Shown piece by piece: positions 17,073 through 25,539 of a DNA stretch of 64,000 bases. Below the pieces are notes generated by a model. The model was not told where the DNA came from. It was given only the letters and a program-made list of their open reading frames with translations, and did not search any database. Positions within the stretch are counted from its first letter, which is position 1, and every line of letters starts with the position of its first letter. Source of the DNA: Betaproteobacteria bacterium (GTDB taxonomy: Bacteria > Pseudomonadota > Gammaproteobacteria > Burkholderiales > Rhodocyclaceae); assembly GCA_009782565.1 (NCBI GenBank), contig WRIU01000001.1:1-64000 (forward strand), in the 5' to 3' direction. A program made the position numbers and the translations under genes.

Positions 17073-18179
17073 TCAAGAATCCGGTTCCGAATGCCCGATT
17101 TTTTCGATCTGCCCGGAGATGTGTTCCGAGATGCGCGGCAGCAAGGTTGCGCGCAAATGTGCAATCGCCTCAGCGCGCAGACGTTCGTTGAGCTTGGAGA
17201 TTTCACGCACGACCAGTGCAGGGAGTTCTTCGCGCAGCCAGGCTTCGACCTCTCCGACGATGAGGGTGTCGAGTTGCTTCAGTCCTTCGGCGATGGCTTG
17301 CGTTTGTACAACCGTTGCGTCCGGAAGGGAGGGGGAGGGCTGTTTCGCCGTGGGTGGCGGCGCAGGCTCTATGGACGGGCGGGTTGGCGTTGTGGCGCGC
17401 GGCTTGGGTGATGGCGTGACCGAAGGCGTGTTGGGGGAAAGGGTGGTTTGAGACCACATGGTCTGCAATTGCGTTTGTGGCTGGGAGCGTGCTGCCAGCC
17501 CGCTTTGCGGTGAAGGCCTTGGCGCAACGGGCGCAGGGGGCGCGGGCCGTGTCGGTGGCGTCGACGGTGCGGTTGGGCGTGATGGTGCGGGGATGGCGGT
17601 TTGCGGCTTGGGCGGCTGCGCGCTTGGCGTGACTGTAGCCGCCGTAGGCGCGGACGCGATGCCTTGGGTACGCGGTGCTGTTGGGCGTGGCGGTGCAGGG
17701 ATGGCGGTTTGCGGTTTGGGTGGCTGTGCGCTCGGCGTGGCCGTTGCCGTAGGCGCGGGCGCGATGTCTTGAGTACGTGGTGCTGTTGGGCGTGGCGATG
17801 TGGGGATAGCGGTTTGTGGCTTGGACGGCGGTGCGCTTGGCGTGGCCGTGACTGCCGCGGGCGTGGCAACGGAGGCTTGAGGCCGTGGAATGGGTTGACG
17901 CGGCGCGGGCGGGTTGGGTTGCGTAGATGGAGAAGGCGTGGCCGTAGGCGTAGCGGGTTTGGCGGGAGTGGGTTGCCGCGCAGCCGGAGCGGATGGCGCG
18001 GCAGATTCGCCAAGATCGAAAATGACTTCTGTGAGGACGGGCAGGTCGTCCCCCGTGCCGTCATTGCCAGGGTCTTCCCCATGCAGGCGCAACAGGGCAT
18101 TGGCTTCGTTTATCAGGGTGCTGGCAACATCCAGTTCTGCGGAGCCAAGGAGGGGGGATGTGCGGAGAGGCGGGGTCAT
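17073..18179 (-). CDS. Pro/Ala/Thr-rich protein downstream of holC, DUF2486-like
   Basis: A 368-residue protein. Residues 1-65 are ordered and acidic (LTEVIFDLGE). Residues ~66-285 are Pro/Ala/Thr-rich with an imperfect ~35-residue tandem repeat, each copy carrying P-K-P-Q-T-A-I-P followed by R-P-T-A-P. Residues ~295-368 are helical (GLKQLDTLIVGEVEAWL, NERLRAEAIAHLRATLL). A gene of this kind follows holC in many betaproteobacteria and is filed as a DUF2486-type protein of unknown role; that link is from memory. Its start overlaps holC's stop by 4 bp. An upstream start inside holC is rejected. Confidence 0.7.
   Translation of the reverse strand: MTPPLRTSPLLGSAELDVASTLINEANALLRLHGEDPGNDGTGDDLPVLTEVIFDLGESAAPSAPAARQPTPAKPATPTATPSPSTQPNPPAPRQPIPRPQASVATPAAVTATPSAPPSKPQTAIPTSPRPTAPRTQDIAPAPTATATPSAQPPKPQTAIPAPPRPTAPRTQGIASAPTAATVTPSAQPPKPQTAIPAPSRPTAPSTPPTRPAPPAPVAPRPSPQSGLAARSQPQTQLQTMWSQTTLSPNTPSVTPSPKPRATTPTRPSIEPAPPPTAKQPSPSLPDATVVQTQAIAEGLKQLDTLIVGEVEAWLREELPALVVREISKLNERLRAEAIAHLRATLLPRISEHISGQIEKIGHSEPDS
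17560..17850. repeat. In-frame ~105-bp coding tandem repeat
   Basis: Nearly identical blocks of about 100-105 bp follow one another inside the Pro-rich gene, each containing GGGGATGGCGGTTTGCGG (or GGGATAGCGGTTTGTGG) and a GGCTGTGCGCTCGGCGTGG-like segment. The unit is a multiple of three, so copy number can change without breaking the frame. Confidence 0.8.
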
Positions 18180-18610
18180 AGCGCCGTCCTGCGCTCGGCA
18201 TCGAACGCCTTGAGCGGGAACTGTTGTTGTTTGTAGTGCATCCAGCGGGCGCGCGCGGGCGCGCGCTCGGCTTCGGTGCGGCCGACGACTTCGATCAGCA
18301 TGCGGAAACGTTCGCATGCGGCGGGCAACTCAGGGGCGAGGTTGAAAAGCAGGTCGGTGTGCGGCCACTCTTTTTCACCGGCAAGGCCGATGATGATGGG
18401 CGTTTCCGCCGCCAGCGGAGAGCCGTTCATAACATGCGGGATGAAATTTCCAGGGTCGGCTGCCCATAGCTGACGGTCGAGCCGTTGCGCCATGGCGGTG
18501 TCCGGGCTGATGATGACGGCCTTGCGCCTATCGCGATGGGCATTGCCGAGCAACTCACAGACCAGCCCGACCGGGTCTTCGGTATTGTGGTAGAAGTGGA
18601 CGCTGGTCAT
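18176..18610 (-). CDS. holC: DNA polymerase III chi subunit
   Basis: A 144-residue protein that links the clamp loader (through psi) to SSB on the lagging strand. The family pattern is visible: HFYHNTEDP at the N-terminus, AVIISPD, then PHVMNGSPLAAETPIIIGL and the arginine-rich C-terminal helix RARWMHYKQQQFPLKAFD. It sits 18 bp after pepA, the usual gammaproteobacterial and betaproteobacterial pairing, and overlaps the Pro-rich gene by 4 bp. Confidence 0.9.
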   Translation of the reverse strand: MTSVHFYHNTEDPVGLVCELLGNAHRDRRKAVIISPDTAMAQRLDRQLWAADPGNFIPHVMNGSPLAAETPIIIGLAGEKEWPHTDLLFNLAPELPAACERFRMLIEVVGRTEAERAPARARWMHYKQQQFPLKAFDAERRTAL

Positions 18611-18628
18611 GACGGTCGGCCTGAGGGG

Positions 18629-20164
18629 TCAGTGTCCACGCGCTTTGGCGCGGCCAATCAGGAATTCACCGAGCAGGGGCAGCGGGCGGCCCGTGGCACC
18701 CTTGGCGTCGCCGGATAGCCAGGCCGTGCCGGCAATGTCCAGGTGCGCCCACTTGTAAGCGCCGGTGAAACGCGACAGGAAGGCTGCGCCGGTAATCGCG
18801 CCGCCGAAACGACCTCCGATGTTGGCCATGTCGGCGAAGTTGCTCTTGAGCAGTTCCTGGTATTCCTCCCATAGCGGCAACCGCCATACGCGGTCGCCCG
18901 AATCGAGCCCGTTTTGCGTCAGTTCGATGGCAAGCGCGTCATCGGTGGTAAGCAGGCCACTGGGAATTCTGCCCAGCGCGACGACGCAGGCTCCGGTCAG
19001 GGTGGCGATGTCGATGACGCAATCGGGTTTGAAGCGTTCGGCGTAGGTGAGGGCATCGCAGAGGATCAGGCGGCCTTCGGCGTCGGTATTGAGGATTTCG
19101 ATGGTCTGGCCGGACATCGAGCGCACGACATCGCCGGGGCGGGAGGCATCGCCGCTGGGCATATTTTCGGTCGCAGGGATAAGGCCGACGACGTCGATCG
19201 GCAATTCCATGAGGGCAATGGCCTGGAACGCGCCGATAACGCTGGCCGCGCCGCTCATGTCGTATTTCATTTCGTCCATTTCCGCGCCGGGTTTGAGCGA
19301 GATGCCGCCGGAGTCGAAAGTGATGCCCTTGCCGACCAGCACGATGGGACGCGGGCGGCTGCCCTTATGCGTTTTGTCGCCTTTCCCTTGCTCGTGGCCG
19401 TGGTACTGCATGACGATGAATCGCGGCTCCCGGTTTGAGCCTTGCGCGACGGAGAGCAGCGCGCCCATGCCGAGTTTTTCCATGTCGGCGCGTTTGAGGA
19501 TATCGACTTCAAATTTGAACTGTTTGCCCAAGGCAAGCGCAGTTTCGGCCAGTTTGTCGGGCGTACAGATATTGGCTCCGAGATTGGCCAGGTCTTTTGC
19601 CAGCGCCATGCCTGCGGCGATGGATTGGCCGTGGAAGAGGGCTTCTTTTTGCAATGAGCCGGGTTCGGAAGAAAGAAGGAACGTGACTTTGCGTGCGCCG
19701 CGTTTTGTATTTCCGTTTTCTTTTTTACTGCGCGGGGCATCGAACTTGTAAGCATGGTCTGCGATGATGCGCCCGGTTTGCCGTAATGCCCAGGTGAGGT
19801 CGCGTCCCGGCGGCAAGGCGGTTTCTTCAAGCATGACCGTGCCTTCCTTAGCCGGAGTGTCGGCGAGCGCTTTGCCTACGGCGGCGAAGGCGTCGCGCCA
19901 GGCTTTGTCGCAGAACGAGCCGGATTTGCCGAGGCTTACCAACAGCACCCGTTCGGCGGAAACGCCCGCGAGCCCATGCAGGAGCAGAACCGACCCTGCT
20001 TTTTCACTGAGTTCGCCGGAAGAGATGAAGCCGGAAAGTTTGCCCAGGCAGGATTCATCCACAGCTTGGCTTGCCGGAGGCAGGGGGGCATCCACAAAGA
20101 CACACAAAGCCAGCAGGCCCGTTTTCAATTTTTCGGGAGAGGCGATCTTTATGGTAAATTTCAC
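18629..20164 (-). CDS. pepA: Leucyl (cytosol) aminopeptidase PepA
   Basis: A 511-residue M17 di-zinc aminopeptidase that also binds DNA at cer-type sites in E. coli. The metal and active-site block is visible: GKGITFDSGG with the catalytic Lys and Asp, MKYDMSGAASV, and the signature NTDAEGRLIL near residue 365. I chose GTG 20164 because it gives the family opening VKFTIKIASPEK and has GGAG eight bases upstream. An ATG at 20278 adds 38 unsupported residues. It is divergent from lptF and begins the pepA-holC-Pro-rich-HHE operon. Confidence 0.92.
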   Translation of the reverse strand: MKFTIKIASPEKLKTGLLALCVFVDAPLPPASQAVDESCLGKLSGFISSGELSEKAGSVLLLHGLAGVSAERVLLVSLGKSGSFCDKAWRDAFAAVGKALADTPAKEGTVMLEETALPPGRDLTWALRQTGRIIADHAYKFDAPRSKKENGNTKRGARKVTFLLSSEPGSLQKEALFHGQSIAAGMALAKDLANLGANICTPDKLAETALALGKQFKFEVDILKRADMEKLGMGALLSVAQGSNREPRFIVMQYHGHEQGKGDKTHKGSRPRPIVLVGKGITFDSGGISLKPGAEMDEMKYDMSGAASVIGAFQAIALMELPIDVVGLIPATENMPSGDASRPGDVVRSMSGQTIEILNTDAEGRLILCDALTYAERFKPDCVIDIATLTGACVVALGRIPSGLLTTDDALAIELTQNGLDSGDRVWRLPLWEEYQELLKSNFADMANIGGRFGGAITGAAFLSRFTGAYKWAHLDIAGTAWLSGDAKGATGRPLPLLGEFLIGRAKARGH

Positions 20165-20323
20165 GAGCTTCGCTCCAACGAAAACGCAAAGAGACGCCTT
20201 TTCACAGTTTTTCCATGGTAATGCGTCTGCGTCGGCAGACAGCAGATAATTATGTCTCGTTTCGGTTGAGTCCGTCAAAGACCTGCTGTTTCTTTTCCTG
20301 AACTTTCATTTGGTTATCGAACA

Positions 20324-21505
20324 ATGATTTTCCGCCGCGCCCTTCAACGGGAATTCACACATGTGGCGGCAGCGGTGTTCGTTGCATTGTTCGCGGTGCT
20401 CATTACCGTGGTACTCATTCGCCTGCTTGGGCAGGCGGCAGGGGGGCGAGTGCCTATTGATGCGGTGCTGGCGCTGATCGGCTTCGGTTCCCTGACGGAA
20501 TTGCCCATTGTGCTCACCCTGACCGTGTTTCTCGGCGTGCTCCTGTCGCTGTCGCGCAGCTACCGGGATTCTGAAATGGTGGTGTGGTTCGCTTCTGGCC
20601 TGCCGCTGACGGCTTGGATTAGGCCGGTGTTGCGGTTTGCCTTGCCGCTCACGCTGGTGATCGGCGGGATGACGCTGTTCCTTGGCCCCTGGGCGAACCA
20701 GAAGAGCTATGAATATCGTGGAAAATTGGAAAGCCGTGACGATACACAGCGTGTTGCACCGGGCGTATTCCGTGAATCATCCGGTGCGCGGCGGGTTTTT
20801 TTCGTCGAAGTCGAGGCGGGCGAAGACGGCAAGGTGCGAAACGTTTTTGTGAGTGAAGAGAAGGGCGGCAAGCTGTCCGTGGTTGTGGCCTCGAAAGGCT
20901 CTATCCAGACAGATGAAGAAGGCACTCGCTATGTGATTCTCGAACAGGGCCGGCGCTATGACGGCAGCCCTGGCACGCCGGAATACCGGGTCATGGTTTT
21001 CGACCGCTACCTTCTGCGGGTCGAGTCGGGCCAGCAGGTTGTGCAGTCCTCACGGATTCGCACAAAACCGACTCTGGATTTGCTCCGGGAGGCGGATAAG
21101 TTCAGCCTTGGCGAATTGAGCTACCGCATTAGCACGCCGCTGGCGGCATTGCTTCTGGCGTTATTGGCGATTCCGCTTTCCTTCGTTAATCCGCGCGCCG
21201 GACGCGCCAATAATCTGTTATTGGCAATCCTGATTTACTTGATCTACAAAAACCTCATTATCGTCTGCCAAGCTTGGGTGTCTCAGGAAAAGCTCTCGTT
21301 TTCGCTCGGGCTGCTCATGCCGCACCTGGCGGCATTGTTATTGTTGATACTGTTTTTCTATCGCCGCCTTACAGTAAAACTATTCTGGCGTCGCCGTGCG
21401 CCTGTTGCCCTACCGCCGGGGAATGCGGGGGAAGTGGACGCGAATGCGCTTCTGGAAGAGCGGGCGGCTACAGAAGAGCCCGCGCAGCAGGAGCAGTTGC
21501 CATGA
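20324..21505 (+). CDS. lptF: LPS export ABC transporter permease LptF
   Basis: A 393-residue inner-membrane permease of the LptB2FG complex that extracts lipopolysaccharide from the inner membrane. The opening MIFRRALQREFTHVAAAVFVAL leads into TM1. About three TM helices flank a periplasmic beta-jellyroll (residues ~135-255), followed by three more TMs (LLLALLAIPLSFVNPRAGRA). The C-terminus extends past the last TM with a polar tail. Stop overlaps the lptG ATG by 4 bp. Divergent from pepA, the conserved arrangement. Confidence 0.92.
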   Translation: MIFRRALQREFTHVAAAVFVALFAVLITVVLIRLLGQAAGGRVPIDAVLALIGFGSLTELPIVLTLTVFLGVLLSLSRSYRDSEMVVWFASGLPLTAWIRPVLRFALPLTLVIGGMTLFLGPWANQKSYEYRGKLESRDDTQRVAPGVFRESSGARRVFFVEVEAGEDGKVRNVFVSEEKGGKLSVVVASKGSIQTDEEGTRYVILEQGRRYDGSPGTPEYRVMVFDRYLLRVESGQQVVQSSRIRTKPTLDLLREADKFSLGELSYRISTPLAALLLALLAIPLSFVNPRAGRANNLLLAILIYLIYKNLIIVCQAWVSQEKLSFSLGLLMPHLAALLLLILFFYRRLTVKLFWRRRAPVALPPGNAGEVDANALLEERAATEEPAQQEQLP

Positions 21506-22593
21506 ACCGTATCCTGCTCGGCTACCTCGCCAGGGAAATTTATGGCGCAACCTTGACGGTACTGCTGGCTTTCCTTGGCCTGTTTGCCTTTTTCGATTTC
21601 GTCAACGAACTCGACAGCATCGGCAAGAACGGCTATCAGGCTTACCATGCGTTAGCCTATGTGGCGATGCTCATTCCAACCCGGACGTATGAATTGTTGC
21701 CGGTCGCGGTGTTGATCGGCTCGCTCTATGCCCTGACCACACTGGCCCGCCATTCCGAGATCACAGTCATGCGCGCTTCCGGCCTGTCAACGGGCAGGAT
21801 GCTCGGAATGCTCTGCCTGGTCGGCCTCATGCCGGTGGCGCTTACCCATGTTCTTGGCGAATATATTGCGCCGCCCGCCGAGAGCGCGGCGCAACAATGG
21901 AGACTGACTTCGACCAATTCGACCATTTCACAGCAGTTGCGCTCTGGGTTATGGGTCAAGGATGGCGCGCGGGTGATCAATGTGCGAACCCTGCAACCGG
22001 ATCGCAGCATGGAGCGTGTCCGGGTATTCGCCTTCGATGAGGCCGGAGCGTTGAGTTCCATTGCCGAGGCGGCGCGCGGCGTCTATGTCGAGGCAAACGA
22101 GAAGGGCAGGGGATACTGGCGTTTGACCGACGTGACACGCACCGATTTTTTCGACGATCATGCCACGCTGGCTTCGCCGGATGAAATGCTCTGGGAGTCG
22201 GCACTGACGCCCGAAGTGCTCAGTGTGTTGATGGTACAGCCCGAACGGATGTCGGTGGCAGCGCTCTTGGCCTACATCGGCCATTTGCAGGAGAACCAGC
22301 AGAGCGCGAACCGATATGAGATTGCCTTGTGGAAAAAGCTGGCCGCGCCTCTTGCTTCACTGGTAATGATGATCCTGGCCTTGCCATTCGCACTGACCCA
22401 CGAGCGCAGCGGCGGGGTCAGTGTGAAGGTGTTTCTCGGCGTGATGCTTGGCGTGGCGTTCTACCTGCTCAACGGGATGTTTTCCAGCCTTGGAATGATC
22501 AATTCATGGCCTCCCCCGATTGCCGCTATCACGCCCAGTTTGCTGTTCCTCGCAGCAGCGGCGGCGATGTTGTACATGGTGGAACGGCGGTAG
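21502..22593 (+). CDS. lptG: LPS export ABC transporter permease LptG
   Basis: A 363-residue partner of LptF. It begins MNRILLGYLAREIYGATL, shows the conserved DFVNELDSIGKNGY loop after TM1, a periplasmic domain (residues ~135-265), and the coupling-helix region TLARHSEITVMRASGLS that contacts LptB. The C-terminal TMs end MLYMVERR. Start overlaps lptF by 4 bp; an earlier in-frame start inside lptF is rejected. Confidence 0.92.
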   Translation: MNRILLGYLAREIYGATLTVLLAFLGLFAFFDFVNELDSIGKNGYQAYHALAYVAMLIPTRTYELLPVAVLIGSLYALTTLARHSEITVMRASGLSTGRMLGMLCLVGLMPVALTHVLGEYIAPPAESAAQQWRLTSTNSTISQQLRSGLWVKDGARVINVRTLQPDRSMERVRVFAFDEAGALSSIAEAARGVYVEANEKGRGYWRLTDVTRTDFFDDHATLASPDEMLWESALTPEVLSVLMVQPERMSVAALLAYIGHLQENQQSANRYEIALWKKLAAPLASLVMMILALPFALTHERSGGVSVKVFLGVMLGVAFYLLNGMFSSLGMINSWPPPIAAITPSLLFLAAAAAMLYMVERR

Positions 22594-22683
22594 ATTGATT
22601 GCTCTGGGTCAGAGCCAGGGGGTTGAGACGCAAATAACTTCGGCATAGCTTGCTAGATTGCCAACAACAGAGAGAGATTATCC

Positions 22684-23076
22684 ATGAAGCTCTTCGCCCT
22701 ACCCGCCGCACTTCTTTGTGTGTCTTGTGCGCTAGAACAGCAATCCATGTCACGTATCGAATTTGATAAGCGGGCGCGAGACATTGTGAGGCCGCAAGTT
22801 ATGTGCGCCGAACGAAAAGTAAAACATATAGACAACGGAATTTCAGACATACAATCCGTTGCGCTGGCACTAGCGATGCACTGTAGGCATGAGTACCAGA
22901 AAGCTACCGAGGATTACGCACGGCTATACTTGAACGACGACGAGCAACGAAGCGAATTCCGCGAGAAGCGAAACAACATTCAGGAGAAAATCGAGGCGTT
23001 TTTACCGTTTGTCGTTGAAAACAGGGTAATAAACTGTTCGCAGGGATATCTAAGTTCCAGCTCTTGTTATTTTTAA
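22684..23076 (+). CDS. Hypothetical exported protein
   Basis: A 130-residue protein with a short hydrophobic N-terminus (MKLFALPAALLCVSC) that could be a lipoprotein signal, though the -3 residue is Cys rather than Leu, so the lipobox is poor. The rest is charged and helical with four later cysteines (PQVMCAERK, AMHCRHEY, INCSQGY, SSCYF). I do not recognise a family. It lies directly beside the tRNA-Pro remnant, outside the putative island. Confidence 0.55.
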   Translation: MKLFALPAALLCVSCALEQQSMSRIEFDKRARDIVRPQVMCAERKVKHIDNGISDIQSVALALAMHCRHEYQKATEDYARLYLNDDEQRSEFREKRNNIQEKIEAFLPFVVENRVINCSQGYLSSSSCYF

Positions 23077-23085
23077 AGGTGTTTG

Positions 23086-23130
23086 TGGTCGGGGAAAGAG
23101 GATTCGAACCCCCGGTCTCTGCGTCCCGAA
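23086..23130 (-). pseudogene. Partial tRNA-Pro copy (attachment-site remnant)
   Basis: 45 bases repeat the 3' half of the intact tRNA-Pro at 24296-24372, from the anticodon TTCGGG through the T-arm to the encoded CCA, with three mismatches. The 5' half is missing. This is the footprint left when an element integrates into a tRNA 3' end. The repeat is direct, so it and the tRNA bracket 1.2 kb. Confidence 0.8.
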
Positions 23131-23319
23131 GGTGACGAGCTACTGGCAACTCTTGTTAAATTAATAGCTTACGTTCTTTGATTCCGCGCAAACATTACAA
23201 GAACTGCCATGAGACAAACCATATCTACGGGTCGTTGTCACGAAATGGTCACGCAAACAAAAAACCCATTTGAATAGCAGTTATCTTGATGGTTCGGTGA
23301 CAAAACTGATGCGCGATAA

Positions 23320-23473
23320 GGTAGTGTCTCATTTTGAATTTCATGGTGTTGTAGGGGCGGCATTTTGCCGCCCGATGGACTACCCGACCCGTTCAAACGG
23401 TGTTCATTGCGGCATGCCTTGCGGGCGGCAGGATGCCGCCCCTACGAATCAAATTTCAAACTGAGACACTACC
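23320..23473. mobile_element. 154-bp MITE with 12-bp perfect ends and 8-bp target duplication
   Basis: The element begins GGTAGTGTCTCA and ends with its exact complement TGAGACACTACC. Inside, the ends continue as imperfect inverted repeats including GTAGGGGCGGCA...TGCCGCCC blocks. CGCGATAA occurs immediately outside both ends (23312-23319 and 23474-23481), a perfect 8-bp target duplication. It has no coding capacity, so it must have been moved by a transposase elsewhere. Confidence 0.88.
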
Positions 23474-23498
23474 CGCGATAAACCGCCGTTGACCTAGT

Positions 23499-24071
23499 CT
23501 ACAACCCGTCTTGTCTGCTTGCTTGGGCTTGGATAGTGATGGTTCGGATGAAGGTGTACTTGGCGGCGGTGTAGGCATCACGGTCGTAGCGGAATGTTTC
23601 TACTAATGACTGTTTGAGAGCGACATACTCGGCTGCGGTGTCCGGGTGTGTGATGAGCCAGTCGCGGAAATCGACCGCGTCGCGGCAGCCCAGCGGTACG
23701 ATATGCAGGTGGAAGACTCGTTCGGCGAAACCATCTGGGGTATAGCCTTTATTGAGGTCAATGCATAGGGCGTTGCGGTTCATCACTAGCCACCCGTGTT
23801 CGACGAGTGTCTGGGTAACGGCATCCAGGTCGGCATCGGGATTGATCTCGGCGAGGATGTCGATGATTGGTTTGGCTACCAACCCCGGCACCGAGGTGGA
23901 TCCGATGTGGTGTAGGTGAGCTACTCGGTCGCCCAACAGCGAGGCCAACGCACTGTGCTCATCTGTGTACCAGTCCGGCCATCGTGGGTCTGATGGCACC
24001 AGCTCGATAGGGAACAACTGCCACAACTCAGCAAGCGTCATCTCCTCCAACCGCTTCTTCACCCCCTTCAC
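23499..24071 (-). CDS. GrpB/UPF0157 family nucleotidyltransferase-fold protein
   Basis: A 190-residue protein with the GrpB hallmark HIGSTSVPGLVAKPIIDIL (~residues 55-73), the nucleotidyltransferase-like G-S-T-S core, and HLHIVPLGC near residue 123. Family function is unknown; some members are fused to dephospho-CoA kinase. It lies between the tRNA-Pro remnant and the intact tRNA-Pro, so it is probably cargo of the small inserted segment. The start codon is the first ATG of the frame. Confidence 0.82.
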   Translation of the reverse strand: MKGVKKRLEEMTLAELWQLFPIELVPSDPRWPDWYTDEHSALASLLGDRVAHLHHIGSTSVPGLVAKPIIDILAEINPDADLDAVTQTLVEHGWLVMNRNALCIDLNKGYTPDGFAERVFHLHIVPLGCRDAVDFRDWLITHPDTAAEYVALKQSLVETFRYDRDAYTAAKYTFIRTITIQAQASRQDGL

Positions 24072-24251
24072 GTCAGGTATCTCCCACGTCGAAATCGCCC
24101 TTGGTTGGCGGCGCCAATGGAGTGAACTGGCTACGATTTCAATATCGGCTTTTTAGCCGGGACAGGTTGTAGGGTGTGCGTATCGCTGTTCTGCCACAGT
24201 TTGGCAGACCGCACCGCAATTTTGTAGCCCTGCCCACGCTGAAAAGGAAAA

Positions 24252-24277
24252 AGCCTAGCGGGGTTCTCCGTTAGGCT
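24252..24277 (-). terminator. Terminator of tRNA-Pro
   Basis: A 10-bp stem with one G-T pair (AGCCTAACGG / CCGCTAGGCT on the minus strand) followed by TTTTTCC, 19 bases past the tRNA CCA end. Confidence 0.8.
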
Positions 24278-24295
24278 CTTGTTTTTAAGTGTTTT

Positions 24296-24372
24296 TGGTC
24301 GGGGAAAGAGGATTCGAACCTCCGGCCCCTGCGTCCCGAACGCAGTGCTCTACCAGGCTGAGCTATTCCCCG
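24296..24372 (-). tRNA. tRNA-Pro (anticodon CGG)
   Basis: A 77-nt cloverleaf reads from CGGGGAA acceptor through the D-arm GCTC...GAGC, anticodon stem CTGCG/CGCAG with loop TTCGGGA (anticodon CGG), variable loop GGGCC, T-arm GGAGGTTCGAATCCTCT, acceptor TTCCCCG, discriminator A and encoded CCA. All stems pair. A direct partial copy of its 3' half lies 1.2 kb away at 23086-23130. Confidence 0.95.
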
Positions 24373-24410
24373 AAAATTTTTGACCACTCATTTGCCATAC
24401 TGGGGGCTGG

Positions 24411-25379
24411 TTAGAAGCACCTTGCAACAGCAAATTCCGACAATTCTAGCAAGGCATCCTTGAAAATGGAAGGAGGGAGAACCTGAAGCGCTGCTGTCGC
24501 CAGGTCTGCTTCGGTGCGGGCATGGTTGCGCGTGAAGTCCAGCGCGCGGGTGGTCTGGATGGCTTCGAGCACGGTGGAAAAGTCTTCCCGGCCACCGCTT
24601 TCAATGGCGTGGCGCACACACGCGACTTGAGCCGAAGTTCCGTGCTGCATGGCATGGATGAGCGGCAAAGTGGGTTTGCCTTCTGCCAGATCGTCGCCAA
24701 GGTGCTTGCCGGTCTCGGATTCGTCGGCGGAGTAATCGAGTACGTCGTCGATGATCTGGAAAGCCGTGCCGAGGTGCATGCCGAAATCCGCCATGGGTTG
24801 CTCGATCTCCGGGGGGGCTCCGGCGAGGATGGCTCCAAGCCGGGCGGCGGCCTCGAAGAGCTTGGCAGTCTTGCAGCGGATGACTTGCAGGTAACCGTCC
24901 ACAGTGACGTCGGCATCGTGGCAGTTGAGTAGTTGCAATACTTCGCCTTCGGCAATGATGTTGGTGGCTTCGGCAAGCACTTGCATCACGCGCATGTTGT
25001 CGACGCTCACCATCATCTGGAAGGCGCGGGAATAGAGGAAGTCGCCTACGAGTACGGAGGCAGCGTTGCCGAACAGGGCATTGGCGGTCTTGTTGCCCCG
25101 GCGCAGGTCGGATTCGTCAACGACGTCGTCGTGCAGCAGGGTGGAGGTATGGATGAATTCGACGACGGCAGCCAGTTCGTGATGCTGGCTCCCCTGGTAG
25201 CCGAGCGCGTTGGCGACGAAGAGCACCAGGGCGGGGCGCAGGCGCTTGCCGCCGCTATGGATGATGTATTCGGCGACTTGGCGGATCAGAACGACGTCGG
25301 AATGAAGCCTCTCGCGGATGAGCGCATCGACCGCGTTCATGTCGGCGATGATTGGCGCGTATATCTCCAGTGTGGGCAA
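24411..25379 (-). CDS. ispB: Polyprenyl (octaprenyl) diphosphate synthase
   Basis: A 322-residue trans-prenyltransferase making the quinone side chain. First Asp-rich motif is LLHDDVVDESDLRRG near residue 80, second is IIDDVLDY near 205; GGKRLRPALVLF lies near 45. I propose the TTG at 25379: it follows GAGAG by about ten bases and gives the E. coli IspB length. The longer open frame starting at 25517 would run through the terminator of the next gene (25447-25478), so it is not the product. ATG 25340 (309 residues) is the other option. A promoter-like TTGACC-17-TACCAT sits just upstream. Confidence 0.88.
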   Translation of the reverse strand: MPTLEIYAPIIADMNAVDALIRERLHSDVVLIRQVAEYIIHSGGKRLRPALVLFVANALGYQGSQHHELAAVVEFIHTSTLLHDDVVDESDLRRGNKTANALFGNAASVLVGDFLYSRAFQMMVSVDNMRVMQVLAEATNIIAEGEVLQLLNCHDADVTVDGYLQVIRCKTAKLFEAAARLGAILAGAPPEIEQPMADFGMHLGTAFQIIDDVLDYSADESETGKHLGDDLAEGKPTLPLIHAMQHGTSAQVACVRHAIESGGREDFSTVLEAIQTTRALDFTRNHARTEADLATAALQVLPPSIFKDALLELSEFAVARCF

Positions 25380-25446
25380 GATGGCGGCTCTCGGAAATTG
25401 TGCGATGGTACGCAGCCCCCCGGAACTGGTCAAGGCGCGAAAATTA

Positions 25447-25478
25447 AAACGGCCAGGGGGAACAACTCCTGGCCGTTT
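25447..25478 (-). terminator. Terminator after the solute-binding protein gene
   Basis: An 11-bp perfect stem (AAACGGCCAGG / CCTGGCCGTTT) with loop of 10 is followed on the minus strand by TTTTAATTTT. It ends the upstream gene 62 bases after its stop and precedes the ispB promoter. Confidence 0.88.
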
Positions 25479-25539
25479 GGTCTGTTTCTGACCCGGCATG
25501 GGCGTGGGATGAGACACGCCTCACGCACGGGTTTGTTTT

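Noticed and set aside
17369-18236. Long open frames in other phases across the Pro-rich gene
   Set aside because: These arise from GC-rich low-complexity repeats; none carries a domain or a ribosome-binding site.
23086-23130. A second tRNA-Pro gene
   Set aside because: Only the 3' half is present; the 5' acceptor, D-arm and 5' anticodon stem are missing.
25380-25517. 46 extra N-terminal residues for ispB
   Set aside because: They would be translated from the upstream gene's terminator hairpin at 25447-25478.
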